This document shows positions 12,401 through 21,150 of a stretch of 64,000 nt of DNA, one piece after another. A model generated the notes under the pieces. It had not been told where the DNA came from. It searched no databases and was given only the letters and a program-made list of their open reading frames with translations. The translations under genes and the position numbers were made by a program. This DNA comes from Hymenopus coronatus (Eukaryota; Arthropoda; Insecta; Mantodea; Hymenopodidae), in contig CM060883.1 in the NCBI GenBank assembly GCA_030762935.1, positions 96,236,001 to 96,300,000 of the forward strand, in the 5' to 3' direction. How positions within the stretch are numbered: the stretch's first letter is position 1; each line of letters starts with the position of its first letter.

Positions 12401-15251
12401 TAAAAGTCATTGAGAGTAGAGAGGTCTTCAGGATATCCAAGATATACATTTTGTCTATGTCTTACAGTTCTGTAAAACTCATTGAGAGTAGAGAGGTCTT
12501 CAAGATACCCAAGATATACATTTTGTCTATGTCTTACAGTTATGTAGAACTCATGGAGAGTAGAGAGGTCATCAGGATATCCAAGATATACATTTTGTCT
12601 ACGTCTTACAGTTACGTAGAACTCACTGAGAGTAGAGAGGTCTTCAGGATATCCAAGATATACATTTTGTCTATGTCTTACAGCTATGTAAAACTCATTG
12701 AGAGTAGAGAGGTCTTCAGGATACCCAAGATACTACATTTTGTCTATGCCTTACAGTTATGTAAAACTCATTGAGAGGAGAGAGGTCTTCAGGATACCCA
12801 AGATATACATATTGTCTATGTGTTACAGTTCTGTAAAACTCATTGAGAGTAGAGAGGTCTTCAGGATACCCAAGATAATACATTTTGTCTATGCCTTACA
12901 GCTATGTAAAACTCATTGAGAGTAGAGAGGTCTTCAGGATACCCAAGATATACATTTTGTCTATGTCTTATAGTTCTGTAAAACTCATTTAGAGTAGAGA
13001 GGTCTTCAGGATACCCAAGATATACATTTTGTCTATGTCTTATGGTTCTGTAAAACTCAAAGAGAGTAGAAAGGTCTTCAAGATACCCAAGATATACATT
13101 TTGTCTATGTCTTACAGTTATGTAAAACTCATTGAGAGTAGAGAGGTCTTCAGGATACCCAAGATATACATTTTGTCTATGTCTTACAGCTATGTAAAGC
13201 TCATTGAGAGTAGAGAAATCTTCAGGATACCCAAGATATACATTTTGTCTATGTCTTACAGCTATGTAAAACTCATTGAGAATAGAGAGGTCTTCAGGAT
13301 ACCCAAGATATACATTTTGTCTATGTCTTATAGTTCTGTAGAACTCATTGAGAGTAGAGAGGTCTTCAGGATATCCAAGATATACATTTTGTGTATGTCT
13401 TACAGCAATGTAAAACTCATTGAGAGTAGAGAGGTCTTCAGGATGTTCAAGATATACATTTTGTCTATGTCTTACAGTTATGTAAAACTCATTGAGGGTA
13501 GAAAGATCTTCAGGATACTCAAGATATACATTATGTCTATGTCTTATAGTTCTGTAGAACTCATTGAGAGTAGATAGGTCTTCAGGATACCCAAGATATA
13601 CATTTTCTCTATGTCTTATAGTTATGTAAAACTCATTGAGAAATGAGAGGTCTTCAGGATATCCAAGATATACATTTCGTCTATGTCTTACAGTTCTGTA
13701 AAGCTCATTGAGAGTAGAGAGGTCTTCAGGATATCCAAGATATACATTTTGTCTATGTCTTACAGTTCTGTAAAACTCATTGAGAGTAGAGAGGTCTTCA
13801 GGATATCAAAGATATACATTTTTTCTATGTCTTACAGCTATGTAAAACTCATGGTGAGTAGAGAGGTCTTCAGGATACCCAAGATATATATTTTGTCTAT
13901 GTCTTATAGTTCTGTAAAACTCATTGATAGTAGAGAGGTCTTCAGGATACCCAAGATAATACATTTTGTCTATGTCTTACAGTTCTGTAAAACTCATTGA
14001 GAGTAGAGAGGTCTTCAGGATATCCAAGATATACATTTTTTCTATGTCTTACAGCTATGTAAAACTCATGGTGAGTAGAGAGGTCTTAAGGATACACAAC
14101 ATATACATTTTGTCAGTGTCTTACTGTTATGTAAAACTCATTGAAGGTAGAGCGGTCTTCAGGATACCCAAGATATACATTTTGTCTATGTCTTACAGCT
14201 AAGTAAATCTCATTGAGAGTAGAGAGGTCTTCAGGATACCCAAGATATACATTTTGTCTATGTCTTACAGCTATGTAAAACTCATTGAGAGCTGAGAGGT
14301 CTTCAGGATATCCAGGATATACATTTCGTCTATGTCTTACAGTTCTGTAGAACTCATTGTGAGTAGAGATGTCTTTAGGATTCCCTAGATAATACATTTT
14401 GTCTATGCCTTACAGTTATGTACAACTCATTGAGAGAAGAGAGGTCTTCAGGATACCCAAGATATACATATTGTCTATGATTTATAGTTCTGTAGAACTC
14501 ATTGAGAGCAGAGAGGTCTTCAGGATACCCAAGATATACATTTTGTCTATGTCTTATAGTTATGTAAAACTCATTGAGAACTGAGAGGTCTTCCGGATAT
14601 CCAAGATATACATTTCGTCTATGTCTTACAGTTCTGTAAAGCTCGTTGAGAGTAGAGAGGTCTTCAGGATATCCAAGATATACATTTTGTCTATGTCTTA
14701 CAGTTCTGTAAAACTCATTGAGAGTAGGGAGGTCTTCAGGATACCCAAGATTTTACATTTTGTCTATGTCTTACAGTTCTGTAAAACTCATTGAGAGTAG
14801 AGAGGTCTTCAGGATATCCAGGATATACATTTTTTCTATGTCTTACAGCTATGTAAAGCTCATGGTGAGTAGAGAGGTCTTCAGGATATCCGAAATATAC
14901 ATTTTCTTTATGTGTTACAGTTATGTAAAACTCATTGAGAGTAGAGTGGTCGTCAGGATACCCAAGATATACATTTTGTCTATGTCTTATATTTCTGTAT
15001 AACTCACTGAGAGTAGAGAGGTCTTCAGGATACCCAAGATATACATTTTGTCTATGTCTTATAGTTCTGTAAAACTCATTGATAGTAGAGAGGTCTTCAG
15101 GATACCCAAGATATACATTATGTCTATGTCTTATAGTTCTGTAAAACTCATTGAGAGTAGAGAGGTCTTCAGGATACCCAAGATAATACATTTTGTCTAT
15201 GTCTTACAGCTAAGTAAAAGTCATTGAGAGTAGAGAGGTCTTCAGGATATC
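9476..15251 (+). repeat. Higher-order repeat A, copy 2 (5,776 bp, one monomer short)
   Basis: Tandem copy of 3,628-9,475. It is collinear at offset 5,848 up to about 13,122 and at 5,776 beyond, so exactly one 72-bp monomer is missing (A1 counterpart about 7,275-7,346, the GTAGAACTCATGGAG/TTTTCTCTATG pair collapsed to one). Small differences from A1 include TTGTGTATGTC against TTGTCTATGTC forms and AGATACTACAT near 12,729 in place of AGATAATACAT. Its last 2.7 kb also forms the start of unit B1. Confidence 0.88.
10988..11848 (+). repeat. Local six-monomer tandem duplication, A2 copy
   Basis: Same arrangement as at 5,140-6,000, shifted by 5,848 bp. It contains the AAACTCTTTGAGAG monomer near 11,105 and the two TCTTAATGTTATG monomers. 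The piece 11,062-11,562 is also the source type of the block at 20,650-21,150. Confidence 0.83.
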
Positions 15252-15900
15252 CAAGATATACATTTTGTCTATATCTTACAGTTCTGTAAAACTCATTGAG
15301 AGTAGAGAGGTCTTCAAGATACCCAAGATATACATTTCGTCTATGTCTTACAGTTCTGTAAAGCTCGTTGAGAGTAGAGAGGTCTTCAGGATATCCAAGA
15401 TATACATTTTGTCTATGTCTTACAGTTCTGTAAAACTCATTGAGAGTAGGGAGGTCTTCAGGATACCCAAGATTTTACATTTTGTCTATGTTTTACAGTT
15501 CTGTAAAACTCATTGAGAGTAGAGAGGTCTTCAGGATATCCAAGATATACATTTTTTCTATGTCTTACAGCTATGTAAAACTCATGGTGAGTAGAGAGGT
15601 CTTCAGGATATCCGAAATATAGATTTTCTTTATGTGTTACAGTTATGTAAAACTCATTGAGAGTAGAGTGGTCGTCAGGATACCCAAGATATACATTTTG
15701 TCTATGTCTTATATTTCTGTATAACTCATTGAGAGTAGAGAGGTCTTCAGGATACCCAAGATATACATTTTGTCTGTCTTATAGTTCTGTAAAACTCATT
15801 GATAGTAGAGAGGTCTTCAGGATACCCAAGATATACATTATGTCTATGTCTTATAGTTCTGTAAAACTCATTGAGAGTAGAGAGGTCTTCAGGATACCCA
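14600..15900 (+). repeat. Local tandem duplication of ten monomers (722/720 bp)
   Basis: The run that starts ACATTTCGTCTATG / AAAGCTCGTTGAG, goes through the TTTT-type monomer, the ATGGTGAG monomer, the TTTCTTTATGTGTTAC monomer, GTGGTCGTCAGG and TATTTCTGTATAAC, recurs about 722 bp downstream (14,718 to 15,440). The offset becomes 720 after the 70-bp monomer at 15,759. The same pair lies at about 18.87-20.16, 23.25-24.55, 27.5-28.8 and 31.9-33.2 kb. Confidence 0.85.
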
Positions 15901-16475
15901 AGATAATACATTTTGTCTATGTCTTACAGTTCTGTAAAACTCATTGAGAGTAGAGAGGTCTTCAGGATACCCAAGATATACATTTTGTCTATGTCATATA
16001 GTTATGTAAAACTCATTGAGAACTGAGAGGTCTTCAGGATATCCAAGATATACATTTCGTCTATGTCTTACAGTTCTGTAAAGCTCGTTGAGAGTAGAGA
16101 GGTCTTCAGGATATCCAAGATATACATTTTGTCTATGTCATATAGTTATGTAAAACTCATTGAGAAATGAGAGGTCTTCAGGATATCCAAGATATACATT
16201 TCGTCTATGTCTTACAGTTCTGTAAAGCTCATTGAGAGTAGAGAGGTCTTCAGGATATCCAAGATATACATTTTGTCTATGTCTTACAGTTCTGTAAAAC
16301 TCATTGAGAGTAGAGAGGTCTTCAGGATATCAAAGATATACATTTTTTCTATGTCTTACAGCTATGTAAAACTCATGGTGAGTAGAGAGGTCTTCAGGAT
16401 ACCCAAGATATATATTTTGTCTATGTCTTATAGTTCTGTAAAACTCATTGATAGTAGAGAGGTCTTCAGGATACC
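15252..16475 (+). repeat. 1,224-bp insertion (17 monomers) relative to unit A
   Basis: Positions 9,476-10,848 correspond to 16,476-17,848 at an offset of exactly 7,000, while A2 ends at 15,251. The intervening 1,224 bp equals 17 x 72. It is composed of pieces already present nearby: the 722-bp ten-monomer run seen at 14.6-15.2 kb, followed by AAATGAGAGG and ATGGTGAG monomers like those at 13.62-13.93 kb. It belongs to unit B and recurs in B2 and B3. Confidence 0.82.
15759..15828 (+). repeat. 70-bp monomer (TGTCTGTCTTAT form)
   Basis: TGTCTATGTCTTAT is shortened to TGTCTGTCTTAT (two bases lost). Copies are found near 20,012, 24,409, 28,662, 33,059 and 36,525, twice per B unit. The pairing reflects the internal 4,253-bp duplication inside that unit. 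Confidence 0.88.
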
Positions 16476-17848
16476 CAAGATAATACATTTTGTCTATGTC
16501 TTACAGTTCTGTAAAACTCATTGAGAGTAGAGAGGTCTTCAGGATATCCAAGATATACATTTTTTCTATGTCTTACAGCTATGTAAAACTCATGGTGAGT
16601 AGAGAGGTCTTCAGGATACACAACATATACATTTTGTCAGTGTCTTACTGTTATGTAAAACTCATTGAAGGTAGAGCGGTCTTCAGGATACCCAAGATAT
16701 ACATTTTGTCTATGTCTTACAGCTAAGTAAATCTCATTGAGAGTAGAGAGGTCTTCAGGATACCCAAGATATACATTTTGTCTATGTCTTACAGCTATGT
16801 AAAACTCATTGAGAGCTGAGAGGTCTTCAGGATATCCAGGATATACATTTCGTCTATGTCTTACAGTTCTGTAGAACTCATTGTGAGTAGAGATGTCTTT
16901 AGGATTCCCTAGATAATACATTTTGTCTATGCCTTACAGTTATGTACAACTCATTGAGAGAAGAGAGGTCTTCAGGATACCCAAGATATACATATTGTCT
17001 ATGATTTATAGTTCTGTAAAACTCATTGAGAGTAGAGAGGTCTTCAGGATACCCAAGATAATACATTTTGTCTATGCCTTACAGCTATGTAAAACTCATT
17101 GAGAGTAGAGAGGTCTTCAGGATACCCAAGATATACATTTTGTCTATGCTCTATAGTTCTGTAAAACTCATTTAGAGTAGAGAGGTCTTCAGGATACCCA
17201 AGATAATACATTGTGTCTATGTCTTATAGTTCTGTAAAACTCAATGAGAGTAGAGAGGTCTTCAGGATACCCAAGATAATACATTTTGTCTATGTCTTCA
17301 AGTTACGTAGAACTCATTGAGAATAGAGAGGTCTTCAGGATATCCAAGATATACATTTTGTCTATGTCTTACAGTTATGTAATACTCATTGAGAGTAGAG
17401 AGGTCTTCAGGATACCCAAGATATACATTTTGTCTATGTCTTACAGTTCTGTAAATTTCATTGAGAGTATAGAGGTCTTCAGGATACCCAAGATATACAT
17501 TTTGTCTATGTCTTACAGTTCTGTAAAACTCATTGTGAGTAAAGAGGTCTTAAGGATACCCAAGATAATACATTTTGTCTATGCCTTACAGTTATGTAAA
17601 ACGCATTGAGAGTAGAGAGGTCTTCAGGATACCCAAGATATACATTTTGTCTATGTCTTATAGTTCTGTAAAACTCATTGAGAGTAGAGAGGTCTTCAGG
17701 ATACCGAAGATAATACATTTTGTCTATGCCTTACAGCTATGTAGAACTCATTGAGAGTAGAGAGGTCTTCAGGATACCCAAGATATACATTTTGTCTATG
17801 TCTTACAGTTATGTAGAACTCATGGAGAGTAGAGAGGTCTTCAGGATA
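16476..17848 (+). repeat. Third, partial copy of the head of unit A
   Basis: Collinear with 9,476-10,848 (and 3,628-5,000) at offset 7,000. It breaks off where the A copy reads GATACCCAAGATAATAC and this one GATATCCAAGATATAC. From 17,849 the order changes to CACATTGAG/CACATAGAG monomers related to those at 1,290-1,880. A small private difference is ATTGAGAG near 17,030 where A has ATTAAGAG. Confidence 0.85.
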
Positions 17849-18142
17849 TCCAAGATATACATTTTCTATATGTCTTACACTTTATGTAAAACTTATTGAG
17901 AGTAGAGAGGTCTTCAGGATACCCAAGATAATACATTTTGTCTATGTCTTACAGTTCTGTAAAACACATTGAGAGTAGAGAGGTCTTCAGGATACCGAAG
18001 ATATACATTCTGTGTATGTCTTACAGTTCTCTAAAACACATAGAGAGTAGAGAGGTCTTCAGGATACCAAAGATTTACATTTTGTCTATGTCAAACAGTT
18101 ATGTAAAACTCACTGAGAGTAGAGATGTCTTCAGGATACCGA

Positions 18143-18208
18143 AGATACACATTTTGTCTTACAGCTATGTAAAACTCATTGAGAGTAGAGAGGTCTTCAG
18201 GATACCCA
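18143..18208 (+). repeat. 66-bp monomer with a 6-bp slippage deletion (B1)
   Basis: TGTCTATGTCTTAC has become TGTCTTAC, losing six bases between short direct repeats (TGTC/TGTC), as replication slippage would produce. The same 66-bp unit is at 26,793-26,858 in B2. The corresponding place in B3 (about 35,443-35,514) keeps the full 72 bp, as do the related monomers near 1,541 and 40,930. Confidence 0.92.
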
Positions 18209-18742
18209 AGATATACATTTTGTCTATGTCTTACAGCTATGTAAAGCTCATTGAGTGTAGAGAAATCTTCAGGATACCCAAGACATACATTTGGTCTATG
18301 TCTTACAGCTATGTAAAACTCATTGATAATAGAGAGGTCTTCAGGATATCCAAGATATACATTTTGTCTATATCTTTAAGTTCTGTAAAACTCATTGAGA
18401 GTAGAGAGGTCTTCAGGATACCCAAGATATACATTTTATCTATGTCTTATAGTTCTGTAAAACTCATTTAGAGTAGAGAGGTCTTCAGGATACCCAAGTT
18501 ATATATTTTGTCTATGTCTTATGGTTCTGTAAAACTCATTGAGAGTAGAGAGGTCTTCAGGATATCCAAGATATACATTTTGTGTATGTCTTACAGCTAT
18601 GTAAAACTCATTAAGAGTAGAGAGGTCTTCAGGATATCCAAGATATACATTTTGTCTATGTCTTACAGTTATGTAAAACTCATTGAGGGTAGAGAGATCT
18701 TCAGGATACTCAAGATATACATTATGTCTATGTCTTATAGTT

Positions 18743-20393
18743 CTGTAGAACTCATTGAGAGCAGAGAGGTCTTCAGGATACCCAAGATATACATTTTGTC
18801 TATGTCTTATAGTTATGTAAAACTCATTGAGAACTGAGAGGTCTTCCGGATATCCAAGATATACATTTCGTCTATGTCTTACAGTTCTGTAAAGCTCGTT
18901 GAGAGTAGAGAGGTCTTCAGGATATCCAAGATATACATTTTGTCTATGTCTTACAGTTCTGTAAAACTCATTGAGAGTAGGGAGGTCTTCAGGATACCCA
19001 AGATTTTACATTTTGTCTATGTCTTACAGTTCTGTAAAACTCATTGAGAGTAGAGAGGTCTTCAGGATATCCAGGATATACATTTTTTCTATGTCTTACA
19101 GCTATGTAAAACTCATGGTGAGTAGAGAGGTCTTCAGGATATCCGAAATATACATTTTCTTTATGTGTTACAGTTATGTAAAACTCATTGAGAGTAGAGT
19201 GGTCGTCAGGATACCCAAGATATACATTTTGTCTATGTCTTATATTTCTGTATAACTCACTGAGAGTAGAGAGGTCTTCAGGATACCCAAGATATACATT
19301 TTGTCTATGTCTTATAGTTCTGTAAAACTCATTGATAGTAGAGAGGTCTTCAGGATACCCAAGATATACATTATGTCTATGTCTTATAGTTCTGTAAAAC
19401 TCATTGAAAGTAGAGAGGTCTTCAGGATACCCAAGATAATACATTTTGTCTATGTCTTACAGCTAAGTAAAAGTCATTGAGAGTAGAGAGGTCTTCAGGA
19501 TATCCAAGATATACATTTTGTCTATATCTTACAGTTCTGTAAAACTCATTGAGAGTAGAGAGGTCTTCAAGATACCCAAGATATACATTTCGTCTATGTC
19601 TTACAGTTCTGTAAAGCTCGTTGAGAGTAGAGAGGTCTTCAGGATATCCAAGATATACATTTTGTCTATGTCTTACAGTTCTGTAAAACTCATTGAGAGT
19701 AGGGAGGTCTTCAGGATACCCAAGATTTTACATTTTGTCTATGTTTTACAGTTCTGTAAAACTCATTGAGAGTAGAGAGGTCTTCAGGATATCCAAGATA
19801 TACATTTTTTCTATGTCTTACAGCTATGTAAAACTCATGGTGAGTAGAGAGGTCTTCAGGATATCCGAAATATAGATTTTCTTTATGTGTTACAGTTATG
19901 TAAAACTCATTGAGAGTAGAGTGGTCGTCAGGATACCCAAGATATACATTTTGTCTATGTCTTATATTTCTGTATAACTCATTGAGAGTAGAGAGGTCTT
20001 CAGGATACCCAAGATATACATTTTGTCTGTCTTATAGTTCTGTAAAACTCATTGATAGTAGAGAGGTCTTCAGGATACCCAAGATATACATTATGTCTAT
20101 GTCTTATAGTTCTGTAAAACTCATTGAGAGTAGAGAGGTCTTCAGGATACCCAAGATAATACATTTTGTCTATGTCTTACAGTTCTGTAAAACTCATTGA
20201 GAGTAGAGAGGTCTTCAGGATACCCAAGATATACATTTTGTCTATGTCATATAGTTATGTAAAACTCATTGAGAACTGAGAGGTCTTCAGGATATCCAAG
20301 ATATACATTTCGTCTATGTCTTACAGTTCTGTAAAGCTCGTTGAGAGTAGAGAGGTCTTCAGGATATCCAAGATATACATTTTGTCTATGTCT
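18743..20393 (+). repeat. Segment duplicated within unit B (offset 4,253 bp)
   Basis: This segment repeats 14,490-16,140 at a constant offset of 4,253 bp (59 monomers plus 5), starting at the GAACTCATTGAGAGCAG monomer and ending where one copy has GTCATATAGTTATG and the other GTCTTACAGTTCTG. One difference is ATGTAAAACTCATGG near 19,105 against ATGTAAAGCTCATGG near 14,855. The same pair exists inside B2 (23,140/27,393). Confidence 0.85.
20154..20226 (+). repeat. Example of the 73-bp monomer, TAAT type
   Basis: The unit begins AGATAATACAT instead of AGATATACAT, a one-base insertion that makes it 73 bp. This type recurs throughout the array, for example near 171, 1,032, 3,633, 4,716, 9,481, 16,471, 34,870, 51,684 and 56,237, and is inherited at fixed places in each higher-order unit. 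It shifts the reading frame of any translation through the array and ends most of the long open frames. Two such monomers are often exactly 145 bp apart (72 + 73). Confidence 0.95.
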
Positions 20394-20442
20394 TACAGTT
20401 CTGTAAAACTCATTGAGAGTAGAGAGGTCTTCAGGATACCCA
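20371..20442 (+). repeat. Reference copy of the consensus 72-bp monomer
   Basis: This copy matches the majority base at essentially every position, so it serves as the coordinate standard (monomer position 1 = 20,371). Landmarks: AGATATACAT (1-10), GTCTATGTCT (14-23), TTACAGTTCTGTAA (23-36), CATTGAGAG (41-49), AGTAGAGAGG (48-57), TCTTCAGGATACCCA (58-72). The main polymorphic positions across the array are 29-32 (TTCT, CTAT or TTAT), 40-45 (ACTCAT; ACACAT in the KHIES-type copies), 68 (GATACCC or GATATCC) and 4-6 (TAT, TAAT or TTTT). It contains no CpG. Confidence 0.95.
20393..20406. other. 14-bp dyad (TTACAG-TT-CTGTAA) in the monomer
   Basis: TTACAG and CTGTAA are perfect reverse complements separated by TT, at monomer positions 23-36. 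The same element recurs in every monomer of the TTCTG subtype, hundreds of times in the window. In the other large subtypes the right arm is ATGTAA, leaving five of six pairs. It is the strongest inverted repeat I see in the monomer. It could form a small cruciform or hairpin or be a palindromic protein-binding site; no known site is recognised and the function is open. Confidence 0.7.
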
Positions 20443-20515
20443 AGATTTTACATTTTGTCTATGTCTTACAGCACTGTAAAACTCATTGAGACTAGAGAGG
20501 TCTTCAGGATATGCA
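20443..20515 (+). repeat. Example of the 73-bp monomer, TTTT type
   Basis: The unit begins AGATTTTACAT, a second, independent way of reaching 73 bp. It is rarer than the TAAT type and phase-locked to particular places in the higher-order units: near 8,973, 14,750, 15,472, 19,003, 19,726, 23,400, 27,654, 29,096, 36,959, 43,819, 52,699, 55,229 and 63,386. It usually follows a monomer carrying AGTAGGGAGG rather than AGTAGAGAGG. Confidence 0.92.
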
Positions 20516-20649
20516 AGATATACATTTTTTCTATGTCTTACAGCTATGTAAAACTCATGGTGAGTAGAGAGGTCTTCAGGATATCCGAAATATACATTTT
20601 TTATGTGTTACAGTTATGTAAAACTCATTGAGAGTAGAGAGGTGGTCAG

Positions 20650-21150
20650 GATATCCAAGATATACATTTTGTCTATGTCTTACAGCTATGTAAAACTCTT
20701 TGAGAGTAGAGAGGTCTTCAGGATACCCAAGATGTACATTTTGTCTATGTCTTAATGTTATGTAAAACTCATTGAGAGTAGAGAGGTCTTCAGGATACCC
20801 AAGATATACATTTTGTCAATGTCTTACAGTTATGTAAAACTCATTGAAGGTAGAGCCGTCTTCAGGATACCCAAGATATACATTTTGTCTATGTCTTACA
20901 GCTAAGTAAAACTCATTGAGAGTAGAGAGGTCTTCAGGATACCCAAGATATACATTTTGTCTATGTCTTACAGCTAAGTAAAACTCATTGAGAGCAGAGT
21001 GGTCTTCAAGATACCCAAGATATACATTTTGTCTATGTCTTACAGTTATGTAGAACTCATGGAGAGTAGAGAGGTGTTCAGGATATCCAAGATATACATT
21101 TTGTCTATGTCTTACAGCTATGTAAAACTCATTGAGAGTAGAGAGGTCTT
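20650..21150 (+). repeat. Seven-monomer block derived from unit A
   Basis: Collinear with 11,062-11,562 (offset 9,588), recognised by AAACTCTTTGAGAG, AGATGTACATTTTG, TCTTAATGTTATG, GTCAATGTC and GAAGGTAGAGCCG in that order. It recurs at 29,300-29,800. The next base continues as if from 12,573, so about 1,010 bp (14 monomers) of the A order is skipped at the B1/B2 junction. Confidence 0.82.

Larger units (their letters stand above)
12573..21150 (+). repeat. Higher-order repeat B, copy 1 (8,578 bp)
   Basis: Collinear with B2 at offset 8,578 up to about 13.12 kb and at 8,650 beyond, so B1 lacks one monomer that B2 and B3 have. Its parts in order are: tail of unit A (12,573-15,251), the 17-monomer insertion, a partial A head (16,476-17,848), a CACATTGAG/ATATCTTTAAG stretch (17,849-18,742), a second copy of the 14.5-16.1 kb segment (18,743-20,393), and a seven-monomer piece of A (20,650-21,150). 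It carries the 66-bp monomer at 18,143 and AGTTATATATTTTG near 18,497. Confidence 0.9.

Noticed and set aside
15252..16475. Mobile-element insertion
   Set aside because: The extra 1,224 bp consists entirely of satellite monomers in register, with no terminal repeats, target-site duplication or transposase.
20390..20410. Steroid-receptor-like palindrome in ACAGTTCTGT
   Set aside because: Half-site sequence and spacing do not match the AGAACA-n3-TGTTCT element; the dyad is reported only as an unexplained structure.
20371..20442. CENP-B box or telomere-like motif in the monomer
   Set aside because: No match to the CENP-B box core (TTCG...CGGG) and no telomeric-type short repeat such as TTAGGG is present in the consensus.
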